Shown one piece after another: positions 17,649 to 27,578 of a DNA stretch of 64,000 bases. Position 1 is the stretch's first letter. Each line of letters opens with the position of its first letter. The notes under the pieces are model-generated. The model was not told where the DNA came from and made no database searches. It saw only the letters and a program-made list of their open reading frames with translations. The DNA lies in NCBI RefSeq assembly GCF_013155465.1, contig NZ_JABJVX010000007.1:170576-234575 (forward strand). The letters run 5' to 3'. A program made the position numbers and the translations under genes. Source of the stretch: Alterinioella nitratireducens (GTDB lineage: Bacteria; Pseudomonadota; Alphaproteobacteria; Rhodobacterales; Rhodobacteraceae).

Positions 17649-17701
17649 CGGCGCTGACGCGCCGATCCGCCGGGGCTCTGCCCCGGACCCCGGGATATTT
17701 T
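17649..17701 (+). terminator. double hairpin with GC-rich repeat-like terminator
   Basis: A small stem CGGCGC/GCGCCG (17649-17664) is followed by CCGGGGC/GCCCCGG (17670-17686), then ACCCCGGGATATTTT. This second half looks like the terminator-like sequence I recall as frequent downstream of Rhodobacteraceae genes. It follows trmB and precedes aroA. Confidence 0.6.
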
Positions 17702-17789
17702 CAGAACAAAGAAGCGGGGACAGGGGAGTGGACGGCCCCCGGGTCTGGCGCTATCAGCGGGGCTGACCTGTTCTGAGAAGGAAGCGCGC

Positions 17790-19142
17790 ATGTCCGGCCA
17801 TGGCACCCCGATCCCGATGACCTCCCGCCCCTCTGGGCCGCTTTCCGGCGTGGCCGAGGTGCCGGGCGACAAGTCGATCAGCCACCGCAGCCTGATCCTG
17901 GGCGCGATGGCGGTGGGCGAGACGCGGATCTCGGGGCTTCTGGAAGGGCAGGACGTGCTGGACACCGCAAGCGCGATGCGCGCCTTCGGGGCCGATGTGC
18001 AGGATCTGGGCGGTGGTGACTGGGTCGTGCATGGCGTCGGTGTCGGCGGCTTTGCCGAGCCCGGGCAGGTGATAGATTGCGGCAATTCGGGAACCGGCGT
18101 GCGGCTGATCATGGGGGCGATGGCGACCACCGCGATTACCGCCACCTTCACCGGCGATGCCAGCCTGAACGGGCGGCCGATGGCGCGGGTCACGGACCCC
18201 CTGGCGCTGTTCGGGGCCCGCGCCGTGGGGCGCGCGGGCGGGCGGCTGCCGATGACTCTGGTCGGCGCGGAGGAGCCTCTGCCAGTGCGCTACACCGTTC
18301 CGGTGCCGTCCGCGCAGGTGAAATCGGCGGTGTTGCTGGCCGGGCTGAACGCGCCGGGGCAGACCGTGGTGATCGAGACGGAGGCCACCCGCGACCATAC
18401 CGAGCGGATGCTGGCGGGGTTCGGCGCCGAGATCACCACCCAAGAGACCGCGGAGGGCCGTGTCATCACCCTGACCGGCCAGCCCGAACTGACGCCCCAG
18501 ACCATCGTGGTGCCGCGCGATCCGTCCTCGGCGGCCTTCCCGGTCTGCGCGGCGCTGATCGTGCCGGGCTCGGACGTGCTGGTGCCGGGGATCGGGCTCA
18601 ATCCGACGCGGGCGGGGCTCTTCACGACGTTGCAGGAGATGGGGGCCGACCTGAGCTATGAGAACATGCGCGAGGAAGGCGGCGAGCCCGTTGCCGACCT
18701 GCGCGCGCGGTTCTCGCCCGACATGACAGGGATCGAGGTGCCACCCGAGCGTGCCGCCTCGATGATCGACGAATACCCCATCCTCTCGGTCGTCGCGGCC
18801 AATGCGACAGGCACCACGATGATGCGCGGCGTCAAGGAGTTGCGGGTCAAGGAAAGCGACAGGATCGAGGCCATGGCCAGCGGCCTGCGGGCCAATGGCG
18901 TGACGGTCGAGGATGGCCCCGATTGGTGGTGCGTCGAGGGGCAGGGCGCGGGCAGCGTCAAGGGGGGGGCGACCGTGGCCAGCCATCTCGATCACCGCAT
19001 CGCGATGGCGTTCCTCTGCCTCGGCATGGCAGCGCGAGAGCCGGTCCATGTCGATGATGGCGGGCCGATCGCCACCTCCTTCCCGATCTTCGAGCCGCTG
19101 ATGAAGGGGCTCGGCGCGGACATCGTGCGGAATAACAGCTAG
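17790..19142 (+). CDS. aroA: 3-phosphoshikimate 1-carboxyvinyltransferase (EPSP synthase)
   Basis: AroA condenses shikimate-3-phosphate with phosphoenolpyruvate in aromatic amino-acid synthesis. The 450-residue protein has [16 protein letters not shown] near the N-terminus, the [12 protein letters not shown] and [12 protein letters not shown] segments, and the C-terminal [12 protein letters not shown] signature. The overall pattern looks like the class II (CP4-like) enzymes of alphaproteobacteria, but that sub-class call is by resemblance only. AAGGAAG lies upstream of the ATG. It begins a run of genes leading to cmk and rpsA, a common alphaproteobacterial neighbourhood. Confidence 0.97.
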   Translation: MSGHGTPIPMTSRPSGPLSGVAEVPGDKSISHRSLILGAMAVGETRISGLLEGQDVLDTASAMRAFGADVQDLGGGDWVVHGVGVGGFAEPGQVIDCGNSGTGVRLIMGAMATTAITATFTGDASLNGRPMARVTDPLALFGARAVGRAGGRLPMTLVGAEEPLPVRYTVPVPSAQVKSAVLLAGLNAPGQTVVIETEATRDHTERMLAGFGAEITTQETAEGRVITLTGQPELTPQTIVVPRDPSSAAFPVCAALIVPGSDVLVPGIGLNPTRAGLFTTLQEMGADLSYENMREEGGEPVADLRARFSPDMTGIEVPPERAASMIDEYPILSVVAANATGTTMMRGVKELRVKESDRIEAMASGLRANGVTVEDGPDWWCVEGQGAGSVKGGATVASHLDHRIAMAFLCLGMAAREPVHVDDGGPIATSFPIFEPLMKGLGADIVRNNS

Positions 19143-19210
19143 GACCGCTTGACCGGGGCGTGCGGCGCGACGCATCGTTTCGCGAGGGACTGCAGCGGGA
19201 GGCCACGCCA

Positions 19211-19612
19211 ATGATCACGGGATCCTGTCTCTGCGGGGGTATCCGGCTGCGCATCACCGGGCCGCTCGGCCCCGTCACCTATTGCCATTGCACGCAATGC
19301 CGCAAAAGCACCGGCCATGTCGCGCCGGGGGTTCCGGTCAGGTGGAGCGATATCGAGATGGACGGCACCCCCACCTGGTATGACAGCACCCCCGGCAAGG
19401 CGCGGCGCGGGTTCTGCGGCACCTGTGGCAGCACGCTGGTCTGGGAGGAATTCGACGGGCTGGCCTACCTGATGGCGGGCCTTCTGGATGCGCCGACCGG
19501 GCTGAAGGCGGACGGGCACATCTTCTATGCCGACAAGGGCGATTATTACCGGGCCAGCGACGGTTTGCCCTGTTTCGCCGCCGGGCGCAGCGGCCCGCAG
19601 GTGGACCCGTGA
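19211..19612 (+). CDS. GFA-family (glutathione-dependent formaldehyde-activating-like) protein
   Basis: This 133-residue protein has the zinc-ligand pattern of the GFA/CENP-V fold: GSCLCGGIRL near the N-terminus, YCHCTQCRKSTG around residue 26, and GFCGTCGSTLVW around residue 66. It ends with HIFYADKGDYY. Family members bind zinc; most have no proven enzyme activity despite the name. GGGAGG precedes the ATG at 19211. The next gene overlaps the stop and encodes a close paralogue. Confidence 0.88.
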   Translation: MITGSCLCGGIRLRITGPLGPVTYCHCTQCRKSTGHVAPGVPVRWSDIEMDGTPTWYDSTPGKARRGFCGTCGSTLVWEEFDGLAYLMAGLLDAPTGLKADGHIFYADKGDYYRASDGLPCFAAGRSGPQVDP

Positions 19613-20010
19613 CGCGCGGATCCTGCCTCTGTGGCGCGGTGACATACACCGTCTCCGGCCCGTTGCGTCCGGTGATCGCCTGCCATTGCCGGCAGTGCCG
19701 CAAGACCTCCGGGCACCATGTCGCGGCAACCTCGGCCCTGCGCGAGAGTGTTGCGATCCGGGGCGAGGTAACTTGGTATCGCTCCTCCCCTGGGGCACGG
19801 CGAGGGTTCTGCCCGACCTGTGGAAGCAACCTCTTCTGGGACGGGCCGGGGACGCATCTGTCGATCTTCGCCGGTACGCTCGATGCCCCGACCGGGCTGC
19901 GGATCAAGGGGCATATTTTCTGCGCCGACAAGGGCGATTACTACGAGATCGCGGACGGCCTGCCGAAGGTCGAGGGCGCCGATCCGAGCCTGACGACACA
20001 GGTGGGCTGA
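19609..20010 (+). CDS. GFA-family protein, tandem paralogue
   Basis: The 133-residue product has the same length as the preceding one and carries the same Cys pattern (GSCLCGAVTY, ACHCRQCRKTSGHH, GFCPTCGSNLFW) and closing segment (GHIFCADKGDYYEI), so it is a tandem duplicate. It starts with GTG overlapping the upstream stop by 4 bases, and its own stop overlaps the start of the next gene (TGATG), so all three are translationally coupled. Confidence 0.87.
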   Translation: MTRGSCLCGAVTYTVSGPLRPVIACHCRQCRKTSGHHVAATSALRESVAIRGEVTWYRSSPGARRGFCPTCGSNLFWDGPGTHLSIFAGTLDAPTGLRIKGHIFCADKGDYYEIADGLPKVEGADPSLTTQVG

Positions 20011-20534
20011 TGCGGGCAGGCAACATCCTCTACGGACTGGTCTTCCTTGCGGGGGCGGGGGTCTATGCCGCGATGCTGCTCTGGACCCTGCCCGCGATCA
20101 CCGAAGCGGCGGGCGGGCTGATGCCTTTCGACATGCGCCCCTTCGGCTATACCCACACGGAGGCGGTGAATTTCCTCGCCGCGCTGACACCGGATGGGCT
20201 GGCGCTCTATCTCGGGCCGCAGGCTTGGCTGGACCGGGCCTACCCGGCGCTTCTGGGGCTCTTCCTGGCCTGGAGCTTTCTCCGGCTCGGGCCCGGAACT
20301 CTGCCGCGTGTGGTTCTGGTCGTGGCGGCGCTGGCTGGGGCCGGGTTTGACTATTTTGAGAACGCCCGCGTCCACGCCATGCTGCAGGCCGGACCCCAGG
20401 GAACCACCGAGACGATGGCACAGGCGGCGTCGCTGGCGACTGTGCTGAAATCGGGGCTGGTCACATTCTGCCTCACGGCCCTCCTCCTGTTGGTCCTGTG
20501 GCGGGGCTGGCGCAGGTTGCGCGGCGTATCGTGA
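20010..20534 (+). CDS. hypothetical four-helix membrane protein
   Basis: This 174-residue protein has about four membrane helices (residues 6-28, 74-93, 98-114 and 146-165) and a soluble stretch between helices 1 and 2. No family is recognised. The ATG overlaps the last base of the GFA paralogue stop, which argues for co-expression with the GFA pair; no functional link can be stated. Confidence 0.65.
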   Translation: MRAGNILYGLVFLAGAGVYAAMLLWTLPAITEAAGGLMPFDMRPFGYTHTEAVNFLAALTPDGLALYLGPQAWLDRAYPALLGLFLAWSFLRLGPGTLPRVVLVVAALAGAGFDYFENARVHAMLQAGPQGTTETMAQAASLATVLKSGLVTFCLTALLLLVLWRGWRRLRGVS

Positions 20535-20572
20535 CCCTTGCGGTTCCGTTCCGGCACGGCTAGCCATTGTCC

Positions 20573-21178
20573 ATGGCATTCACGGTTGCAATCGACGGGC
20601 CGGCGGCGGCTGGCAAGGGGACCATCTCAAGGGCGGTGGCCGAACATTTCGGCTTTGCGCATCTCGATACCGGGCTGCTTTACCGGGCCGTGGGGCAGCG
20701 CACCCTGGCAGGCGAGGATGCGACCGAGGCCGCGCGCGCCTTGCGCCCCGATGACCTGGAACATCCCGACCTGCGCACCGCCGAGGCCGCGCAGGCCGCC
20801 AGCCGGGTCGCCGCCATCCCCGAGGTGCGCGCGGCGCTGCTGGATTTTCAGCGCGCCTTTGCCCGGCGCATGGGCGGCGCGGTGCTGGACGGGCGCGATA
20901 TCGGGACGGTGATCTGCCCCGATGCCGAGATCAAGATCTACGTGACCGCCGACGACCAGACCCGTGCCGGGCGGCGTCACAAGGAACTGATCGAGCGGGG
21001 CCGCGACATCACCCTGGCCCAGGTGCTGACCGATCTGCGCGACCGCGATGCCCGCGACAGCGCCCGCGCGGCGGCGCCCTTGAAACCCGCCGAGGATGCG
21101 CTGCTGCTGGACACGTCCGAGATGACGGTCGACCAGGCGGTGGCGCGCGCCATCGCGTTGATCGAAGCGCGCCAATGA
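20573..21178 (+). CDS. cmk: cytidylate kinase
   Basis: Cmk phosphorylates CMP and dCMP, using ATP. The 201-residue protein has the P-loop [16 protein letters not shown] at the N-terminus, [11 protein letters not shown] (CMP-binding) and the [16 protein letters not shown] segment. ATG 20573 gives the canonical [16 protein letters not shown] start. The gene directly precedes rpsA except for a small ORF, which is the standard cmk-rpsA neighbourhood. Confidence 0.96.
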   Translation: MAFTVAIDGPAAAGKGTISRAVAEHFGFAHLDTGLLYRAVGQRTLAGEDATEAARALRPDDLEHPDLRTAEAAQAASRVAAIPEVRAALLDFQRAFARRMGGAVLDGRDIGTVICPDAEIKIYVTADDQTRAGRRHKELIERGRDITLAQVLTDLRDRDARDSARAAAPLKPAEDALLLDTSEMTVDQAVARAIALIEARQ

Positions 21179-21486
21179 CGGGACGCGCGACGCTGATCCT
21201 GCGCCGTGGCGGCGGCTATGCCGACCGCATGCGCGCCTATCGGATCCTCATCGACGGGGCGGATGCGGGCGAGGTCAGGCGCAATGACCGGGCCGAGTTC
21301 GACGTCGCCGCCGGACCCGTGACCGTGCAGGCCCGCATCGACTGGGCCCGGTCAAAACCGATGCAACTGACGCTTGGCGATGGCGAAGTGGCCGAGATAG
21401 AAGTCTCCAACACCCATGGCGCGATCCTCGCGGTGTGGGCGATCACCTTCGGCATGCACAATTACCTTACCCTGACGCGCAAGTGA
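21175..21486 (+). CDS. small hypothetical protein coupled to cmk
   Basis: The 103-residue protein overlaps the cmk stop by 4 bases (ATGA). It has a beta-rich middle ([34 protein letters not shown]) like small PEGA-type or carbohydrate-binding beta-sandwich domains, and a hydrophobic segment near the end ([16 protein letters not shown]). No specific function is recognised. Confidence 0.6.
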   Translation: MTGRATLILRRGGGYADRMRAYRILIDGADAGEVRRNDRAEFDVAAGPVTVQARIDWARSKPMQLTLGDGEVAEIEVSNTHGAILAVWAITFGMHNYLTLTRK

Positions 21487-21546
21487 CGCAGAACGGGCGG
21501 GGCGGCGCGATTGCCGGTCCCGGACCATTTCCCCTCGACTCCTCGC

Positions 21547-21575
21547 TTGCGCCGCGCCACGGGCTCTAGTATACG
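21547..21575 (+). promoter_or_regulatory. probable sigma-70 promoter of rpsA
   Basis: TTGCGC at 21547-21552 and TATACG at 21570-21575 are 17 bases apart. This fits a housekeeping promoter in this GC-rich background. It lies about 165 bases upstream of rpsA, leaving a long leader. Confidence 0.5.
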
Positions 21576-21622
21576 CGCCCCCGTCGACAAGGTGGAAACC
21601 ACCGCAAAACATCGAGACGGGC

Positions 21623-21655
21623 AGGGTCGGGACACCTCCGGCCCTCTTTGTTTTG
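21623..21655 (+). promoter_or_regulatory. terminator-like hairpin in the rpsA leader (possible attenuator)
   Basis: AGGGTCGG (21623-21630) pairs with CCGGCCCT (21638-21645) around a 7-base loop, and CTTTGTTTTG follows. Downstream of the probable promoter and upstream of the start codon, it could act as an attenuator. S1 synthesis is autoregulated in other bacteria, but the mechanism here is not known. Confidence 0.45.
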
Positions 21656-21741
21656 CATCCCGCCTGACCAACGATCATCCCAAGACCGGCGGAGACAACC
21701 GCGCGGCCAGAAAAACGACCACAAAAGGAACCTGAGACCAC

Positions 21742-23424
21742 ATGGCTCAAAACGCATCCATGGAGGAATTCGAAGCCCTCCTTGAAGAAAGCTTCGAGAT
21801 TGACACCCCCCAGGAGGGATCGGTTGTCAAAGGCAAGGTTCTGGCGATCGAAGCCGGACAAGCCATCATCGACGTCGGCTACAAGATGGAAGGCCGCGTT
21901 GATCTGAAAGAATTCGCAAGCCCCGGCGAAGCCCCCGAGATCGAGGTCGGCGACGAGGTCGAGATCTTCCTGCGCTCGGTCGAGAACGCGCGCGGCGAAG
22001 CCGTCATCAGCCACGAGATGGCCCGCCGTGAGGCCGCCTGGGATCGCCTGGAGAAAGCCTATGCCGACGAGGAGCGTGTCGAAGGCGCGATCTTCGGCCG
22101 CGTCAAGGGCGGCTTCACCGTCGATCTGGGCGGTGCCGTGGCGTTCCTGCCCGGCTCCCAGGTCGATGTGCGCCCGGTGCGCGACGCAGGGCCCTTGATG
22201 AACCTCAAGCAGCCCTTCCAGATCCTGAAAATGGACCGTCGCCGCGGCAATATCGTCGTCTCGCGCCGCGCCATCCTGGAAGAGTCCCGCGCCGAGCAGC
22301 GCGCCGAGGTCATCGGCAAGCTGTCCGAGGGCGACGTGGTCGACGGGATCGTCAAGAACATCACCGAATACGGGGCCTTCGTGGATCTGGGCGGTGTCGA
22401 CGGCCTCTTGCACGTCACCGACATGGCCTGGCGCCGCGTCAACGACCCCAAGGACGTCCTGTCCATCGGCGAGACCGTCAAGGTGCAGGTCATCAAGGTC
22501 AACAAGGAAACCCACCGTATCAGCCTCGGCATGAAACAGCTGCAGGAAGATCCGTGGACCCTGGTGGAAGGCAAGTACCCGCTCGGCTCGGTGCATACCG
22601 GCCGTGTCACCAACATCACCGATTACGGTGCCTTTGTCGAGCTGGAGCCCGGTGTCGAAGGTCTGGTCCACGTCTCGGAAATGTCCTGGACCAAGAAGAA
22701 CGTGCATCCCGGCAAGATCGTCTCCACCTCCCAGGAGGTCGAGGTCATGGTGCTGGAGATCGACACCGCGAAACGCCGCGTGTCGCTCGGCCTCAAGCAG
22801 ACCATGCGCAACCCGTGGGAAGAGTTCGAAGAGAAGTATCCCGTCGGCACGCAGGTCGAGGGCGAGGTCAAGAACATCACCGAATTCGGTCTGTTCGTGG
22901 GTCTCGACAACGACATCGACGGCATGGTGCACCTCTCCGACCTGACCTGGGAAGGTCGTGGCGAAGACGTGATCGGCAACTACCGCAAGGGCGATGTCGT
23001 GCAGGCCGTGGTCTCCGAGGTGGATACCGACAAGGAGCGCATCTCGCTGTCGATCAAGGCGGTGGACGGCGATCCCTTCGCGGAAGCCATCGACGGGATC
23101 AAGCGCGGCTCGATCATCACCGTTGAAGTCACCTCGATCGAGGATGGCGGCATCGAGGTCGAGCATGAGGGCATGAAGTCCTTCATCCGCCGCTCGGACC
23201 TCAGCCGCGACCGGGCCGAACAGCGCCCCGAGCGCTTCCAGGTCGGCGACAAGCTGGATGTGCGCGTGACCAATGTGGACAGCCGTTCGCGCCGTCTGGG
23301 TCTGTCGATCAAGGCGCGTGAGATCGCGGAAGAGAAGGAAGCCGTCGAACAGTATGGCTCCTCCGATTCCGGCGCATCGCTCGGCGATATCCTTGGTGCC
23401 GCGCTCAAGGGCGACGACGACTGA
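21742..23424 (+). CDS. rpsA: 30S ribosomal protein S1
   Basis: S1 binds mRNA near the ribosome platform and helps load mRNAs. The 560-residue protein has six S1 (OB-fold) repeats, recognisable from recurring GxVxxITxYGAFVxLxx and GLxHxSxMxW blocks. The first two are the ribosome-binding type and the last four the RNA-binding type. AAAGGAAC lies upstream. A leader hairpin, a probable promoter and a downstream terminator mark it as its own unit, followed by ihfB. Confidence 0.97.
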   Translation: MAQNASMEEFEALLEESFEIDTPQEGSVVKGKVLAIEAGQAIIDVGYKMEGRVDLKEFASPGEAPEIEVGDEVEIFLRSVENARGEAVISHEMARREAAWDRLEKAYADEERVEGAIFGRVKGGFTVDLGGAVAFLPGSQVDVRPVRDAGPLMNLKQPFQILKMDRRRGNIVVSRRAILEESRAEQRAEVIGKLSEGDVVDGIVKNITEYGAFVDLGGVDGLLHVTDMAWRRVNDPKDVLSIGETVKVQVIKVNKETHRISLGMKQLQEDPWTLVEGKYPLGSVHTGRVTNITDYGAFVELEPGVEGLVHVSEMSWTKKNVHPGKIVSTSQEVEVMVLEIDTAKRRVSLGLKQTMRNPWEEFEEKYPVGTQVEGEVKNITEFGLFVGLDNDIDGMVHLSDLTWEGRGEDVIGNYRKGDVVQAVVSEVDTDKERISLSIKAVDGDPFAEAIDGIKRGSIITVEVTSIEDGGIEVEHEGMKSFIRRSDLSRDRAEQRPERFQVGDKLDVRVTNVDSRSRRLGLSIKAREIAEEKEAVEQYGSSDSGASLGDILGAALKGDDD

Positions 23425-23449
23425 TTTTCAGTGTCAGACCAGTGAATTG

Positions 23450-23477
23450 GGGCCTCGCGGCAACGCGGGGCCCTTAT
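23450..23477 (+). terminator. intrinsic terminator after rpsA
   Basis: The stem GGGCCTCGCG (23450-23459) with CGCGGGGCCC (23464-23473), one G-U pair, is closed by a GCAA tetraloop and followed by TTAT. The tail is short but the stem is very stable. Confidence 0.7.
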
Positions 23478-23684
23478 CGTTCCGGCCCCGAATCAGATGC
23501 CGATACAACCTGTGGTTTTGCCGCCCGCGGTGGCACCGACCCCCGTCGGATCGGCGGCAAGCTGCCGGATGCGGCCCTATGCCCACAGATTTCCCCGCTT
23601 TTCCAACGGCTTTCCGTTTCCCTCGCCGGTCTTTCTGCCTATAGTCGGTGGGTAGCGACAAGAATCCGTAACCGGGGGGTTTGG

Positions 23685-23975
23685 ATGATACGTTCGGAAT
23701 TGATCCAGAAACTGGCTGATGAAAATCCGCATCTCTATCAACGCGATGTCGAGCGGATCGTCAGCGCTATTTTCGAGGAGATCATCGGCGCCCTGACCCA
23801 GGGCGATCGGGTGGAACTGCGCGGTTTCGGCGCGTTTTCCGTCAAGCAGAGGGATGCAAGGATCGGGCGCAACCCGCGCACCGGCGAAAGCGTCCAGGTC
23901 GAAGAGAAACATGTTCCCTTCTTCAAGGCCGGCAAGCTGTTGCGCGACAGGCTGAACGGTTTGGAGGGGAACTGA
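23685..23975 (+). CDS. ihfB: integration host factor subunit beta
   Basis: IhfB is one half of the IHF heterodimer that bends DNA in replication, recombination and promoter control. The 96-residue protein has the HU/IHF fold with [17 protein letters not shown] at the start, [22 protein letters not shown] (the DNA-contacting arm) and [15 protein letters not shown]. The ATG at 23685 follows GGGGGG. The order rpsA-ihfB-lapA-trpF is typical for Rhodobacterales. Confidence 0.97.
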   Translation: MIRSELIQKLADENPHLYQRDVERIVSAIFEEIIGALTQGDRVELRGFGAFSVKQRDARIGRNPRTGESVQVEEKHVPFFKAGKLLRDRLNGLEGN

Positions 23976-23978
23976 CCC

Positions 23979-24320
23979 GTGCGTTTCATCAAGTATCTGT
24001 TTCTGGCCGTCGTGGCCCTGGTGCTGGTGCTGCTGGCGCTGGCCAACCGCGAGCCCGTGACCCTGACCGTGCTGCCGGACAACCTGGCCGAGTGGGTGAA
24101 CTGGAACTTCATCGTCACCCTGCCGCTCTTCCTGGTCATCCTCGGCGGCATCGTGGCCGGTCTGCTGATCGGCTTCGTCTGGGAATGGTTCCGCGAACAC
24201 CGCCAGCGGGCCGAGGCCAAGGCGCAGCGCAAGGAACGCGACCGCCTGGCCCGCGAAGTGGCCCAGTTGCGCGGCCAGAAACGCGAGAGCCAGGATGACG
24301 TGCTGGCATTGGTCGAATAG
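23979..24320 (+). CDS. LapA-domain (DUF1049) inner-membrane protein
   Basis: The 113-residue protein has two membrane helices (about residues 4-24 and 46-68) joined by a short polar loop (ANREPVTLTVLPDNLAEW), and a charged coiled-coil-like C-terminus rich in Arg, Glu and Ala. This is the layout of LapA/YciS proteins, which work in lipopolysaccharide assembly control in E. coli. It starts with GTG 3 bases after ihfB and precedes trpF, as in related genomes. Confidence 0.85.
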   Translation: MRFIKYLFLAVVALVLVLLALANREPVTLTVLPDNLAEWVNWNFIVTLPLFLVILGGIVAGLLIGFVWEWFREHRQRAEAKAQRKERDRLAREVAQLRGQKRESQDDVLALVE

Positions 24321-24338
24321 GCCGAACCGGCGGCGCAG

Positions 24339-24980
24339 ATGACCATCTCCGTCAAGATCTGCGGCCTGTCCCGGCCCGAGGATATCCGTGCCGCCGCCGA
24401 TGCGGGCGCGCGCTATGTCGGCTTCGTGCATTTCGCCAAATCGCCGCGCCATGTCGATCCCGACCGGATGGCCGCGCTGGCCGTCGAGGTGCCGGCGGGG
24501 CTGGCCAAGGTTCTGCTGACAGTCAATGCCGACGATGCGCTGCTGGACCGGATCACGACCCGCGTGCCGCTGGACATGCTGCAACTGCATGGACGCGAAA
24601 CGCCCGCGCGCGTGGCCGAGGTCAAGGCGCGCTATGGCCTGCCGGTGATGAAGGCCATAGGCGTGGCCGAGGCGGCAGACCTTGACGCGATCGACGCCTA
24701 TGCCCCGGTGGCCGACCAGCTTCTGATCGACGCCAAGCCGCCCAAGGGGGCCGACCTGCCCGGCGGCAACGGGCTGGCCTTCGACTGGCGGCTGCTGGCA
24801 GGCCGCAAATACTGGACCAGACCCTGGATGCTGGCCGGTGGCCTGACGCCCGAGAACGTGGCCGAGGCGGTGCGCCTGACCGGCGCGCGCCAGGTCGATG
24901 TCAGCTCTGGCGTTGAAAGCGCGCCGGGGGTCAAGGATGCGGGGCGCATCGCGGCTTTTGGAATGGCTCTCATTGACTGA
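24339..24980 (+). CDS. trpF: phosphoribosylanthranilate isomerase
   Basis: TrpF catalyses the Amadori rearrangement in tryptophan synthesis. The 213-residue TIM-barrel shows [15 protein letters not shown] (catalytic Cys) at the N-terminus, [23 protein letters not shown], and the phosphate-binding [14 protein letters not shown] with [14 protein letters not shown] (catalytic Asp). Normally trpB follows directly. Here a sulfotransferase-like gene lies between them. Confidence 0.97.
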   Translation: MTISVKICGLSRPEDIRAAADAGARYVGFVHFAKSPRHVDPDRMAALAVEVPAGLAKVLLTVNADDALLDRITTRVPLDMLQLHGRETPARVAEVKARYGLPVMKAIGVAEAADLDAIDAYAPVADQLLIDAKPPKGADLPGGNGLAFDWRLLAGRKYWTRPWMLAGGLTPENVAEAVRLTGARQVDVSSGVESAPGVKDAGRIAAFGMALID

Positions 24981-25001
24981 AAGACTGGAAGTGGCGAGAC
25001 A

Positions 25002-26147
25002 ATGTCCGAAACGGATAAACACCTGATCGCCCATGTGGGGCAGGGGAAGACCGGCACCAGTGCCATTCAGACGGCTCTCGCTCTTGGTGTCGAGGCTCTG
25101 AAAACCCACGGTATCGTCTATCCCGACAATCGTTCCCTCGATCAGGCCAGAGCCGGCAGGATCTCCAGCGGCAATGTTAATGGCGTGTCTTTTTTCGAGA
25201 CCTGCAGCACGGAGCTTGAGGCGTGCGATCCGGGCGAAACGGTTCTGGTCTCTAACGAATCGCTTCATAGAGTTTTCTTTGAAGACGTGTCGCCGCTGAA
25301 ACGCATCCTGGCACATGCCGATAGCGTAAAACTGATATACTATATTCGCGATCCCCTGTCACAGGCCCTCTCTGCATACGGCCAATCTGTCAAACGAGGG
25401 GGATCGATGGCATCTGTCTCTGAATATCTTCTGTCTGACATAAATTTGAAAATCTCAATAGAGTTCCTGGAGCTTTTGGATGCACTTCCGGTCCAGGTTG
25501 AAATCGTGAATTATTCGCGCCATGAAGATCGCCATATCGCGCGCTTCGGCCAGGCTTTGGGCCTGGCCGATGATGTGCTTTCTTTGCCCGAAGGACGACG
25601 GGTCAACCGGTCGCTGACAAGGTCCGAGCTGTATTTTCAACAGCAGTTGAGCAGCCATGCAAAGAACCCAAAAGTTGCCAATATTTCCGATGCACTTTGC
25701 AACGAGCTGCCAGATATTCCTTCTGAAATTCCTTATTTCAGTGCTGAAACCCATCGGGCCTTCATCGAAGCGCAGCTTCCCTGGGTTGAAAAACTGAACT
25801 CTCTGATCCCGGCCGAAGAAGCGTTGGCGCTGCCGCAATATGACGACATTGCCCCAAATCTCGCACCGAAGGACGAGACAGTGTTGGAATTTTCCACGGC
25901 CCAGATCGACGTTTTGGCAAGAACGCTGATGCAGAGAATTCCGTCTCAGATCGTTAATAAGGACGTGCGCGAGCTTGCTTCGCGAATCCGGCCTGATCAC
26001 CAATTGACCGAGACCGATGCGGTTATCCTGCTGGATATGGCGGCGGCGTTCTTGCCGAACGCTGAAGGTGTCCGCAGGAAAAGGGACAGGCTGCGTGAAA
26101 AAATTGCTGGTCGGACAAGGGGGAAAGCTCCGGCGCGAAACAAGTAG
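25002..26147 (+). CDS. sulfotransferase-like protein inserted between trpF and trpB
   Basis: The 381-residue protein resembles the sulfotransferase/P-loop NTPase-like family. The N-terminus LIAHVGQGKTGTSAIQTAL matches the 5'-phosphosulfate-binding loop, and YYIRDPLSQALSAYGQSVKRG matches the 3'-phosphate-binding R-x7-S region. It could transfer sulfate to an unidentified acceptor. The DNA is noticeably more AT-rich than trpF and trpB on either side, with codons such as AAA, GAA and TTT used more, which suggests later acquisition. The start follows GTGGCGAGACA. The substrate is unknown. Confidence 0.68.
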   Translation: MSETDKHLIAHVGQGKTGTSAIQTALALGVEALKTHGIVYPDNRSLDQARAGRISSGNVNGVSFFETCSTELEACDPGETVLVSNESLHRVFFEDVSPLKRILAHADSVKLIYYIRDPLSQALSAYGQSVKRGGSMASVSEYLLSDINLKISIEFLELLDALPVQVEIVNYSRHEDRHIARFGQALGLADDVLSLPEGRRVNRSLTRSELYFQQQLSSHAKNPKVANISDALCNELPDIPSEIPYFSAETHRAFIEAQLPWVEKLNSLIPAEEALALPQYDDIAPNLAPKDETVLEFSTAQIDVLARTLMQRIPSQIVNKDVRELASRIRPDHQLTETDAVILLDMAAAFLPNAEGVRRKRDRLREKIAGRTRGKAPARNK

Positions 26148-26348
26148 GTCGTTTTCCCCACTCTAAGGATTGTAATGTCGCGAGCGTGGGTCACGCGGTG
26201 GTGGGTCTCTCAATCAGATGTGGGGTCGTCCGGTTTTGTGGGCGAATTGAACCTGATGGGCAGAACAGTATCTGAAGCGGTCCGATTGAGATCTTGCGGC
26301 TGACCGAAGGAACGGAGTAGGCAGTGGGCGACCCGCGAAGGAGGCCCA

Positions 26349-27578
26349 ATGACCGAAGAATTCCTGAACAGCTTCATGACCGGACCCGACGAACGCGGCC
26401 GCTTCGGCGATTTCGGCGGGCGCTTCGTCTCGGAAACCCTGATGCCGCTGATCCTGGAGCTGGAAAAGCAATACGAACACGCCAAGACCGATGACAGTTT
26501 CTGGGCCGAGATGAACGATCTCTGGACCCATTACGTGGGCCGCCCCTCGCCGCTCTATCATGCCGACCGGCTGACCGCTCACTTGGGTGGGGCCAAGATC
26601 TACATGAAGCGGGACGAGCTCAACCACACCGGCGCGCACAAGATCAACAACGTGTTGGGCCAGATCATCCTCGCCCGCCGCATGGGCAAGACCCGAATCA
26701 TCGCCGAAACCGGCGCTGGCCAGCACGGCGTCGCCACCGCCACCGTCTGCGCCAAGTTCGGCCTGAAATGCGTCGTCTACATGGGTGCGCATGATGTCGA
26801 GCGTCAGGCCCCCAATGTCTTCCGGATGAAGCTTCTTGGGGCCGAGGTGGTCTCGGTCACTTCCGGGCGCGGCACGCTCAAGGACGCGATGAACGACGCG
26901 CTGCGCGACTGGGTCACCAATGTGCGCGACACGTTCTACTGCATCGGCACCGTCGCGGGCCCGCACCCCTACCCGGCCATGGTGCGCGACTTCCAGACCA
27001 TCATCGGCAAGGAAGCCAGGGAACAGATGCAGGCGCGCGAGGGCCGCCTGCCCGACACGATCATCGCGGCCATCGGCGGCGGGTCGAACGCGATGGGCCT
27101 CTTCTACCCGTTCCTCGACGACAAATCCGTGAACATCATCGGGGTCGAGGCGGGCGGCAAGGGCGTCAACGACAAGATGGAGCATTGCGCCTCGCTGACC
27201 GGCGGCCGCCCCGGCGTGCTGCATGGCAACCGCACCTACCTGCTCCAGGACGATGATGGCCAGATCCTGGAAGGCTACTCGATCTCGGCGGGGCTGGATT
27301 ACCCCGGTATCGGGCCGGAACATTCCTGGCTGCACGAGATCGGGCGCGCGAAATATGTCTCCGTGACCGACAAGGAGGCGCTCGCCGCCTTCCAGCTCTG
27401 CTGCGAGACCGAGGGGATCATCCCCGCGCTGGAGCCCTCGCACGCACTCGCCCATGTCATCAAGATCGCGCCGGAGCTGCCCGAGGATCACATCATCTGC
27501 ATGAACATGTGCGGGCGCGGCGACAAGGACATCTTCACCGTCGCGCGGCACCTGGGTTTCGAGATGGGCGGGCATTAG
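26349..27578 (+). CDS. trpB: tryptophan synthase beta chain
   Basis: TrpB makes tryptophan from indole and serine, using PLP. The 409-residue protein has the PLP lysine in [29 protein letters not shown], the phosphate-binding [13 protein letters not shown], and the C-terminal [19 protein letters not shown] precedes the ATG. It lies 200 bases after the inserted sulfotransferase-like gene, while trpA is about 9.4 kb away in reverse orientation, so the trp genes are scattered. Confidence 0.98.
   Translation: MTEEFLNSFMTGPDERGRFGDFGGRFVSETLMPLILELEKQYEHAKTDDSFWAEMNDLWTHYVGRPSPLYHADRLTAHLGGAKIYMKRDELNHTGAHKINNVLGQIILARRMGKTRIIAETGAGQHGVATATVCAKFGLKCVVYMGAHDVERQAPNVFRMKLLGAEVVSVTSGRGTLKDAMNDALRDWVTNVRDTFYCIGTVAGPHPYPAMVRDFQTIIGKEAREQMQAREGRLPDTIIAAIGGGSNAMGLFYPFLDDKSVNIIGVEAGGKGVNDKMEHCASLTGGRPGVLHGNRTYLLQDDDGQILEGYSISAGLDYPGIGPEHSWLHEIGRAKYVSVTDKEALAAFQLCCETEGIIPALEPSHALAHVIKIAPELPEDHIICMNMCGRGDKDIFTVARHLGFEMGGH

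Noticed and set aside
21352..23166. 604-residue open frame antisense to rpsA
   Set aside because: It mirrors the S1 repeats (repeated DDIVL/HVGDV-like runs) and has no start signal; rpsA is certain.
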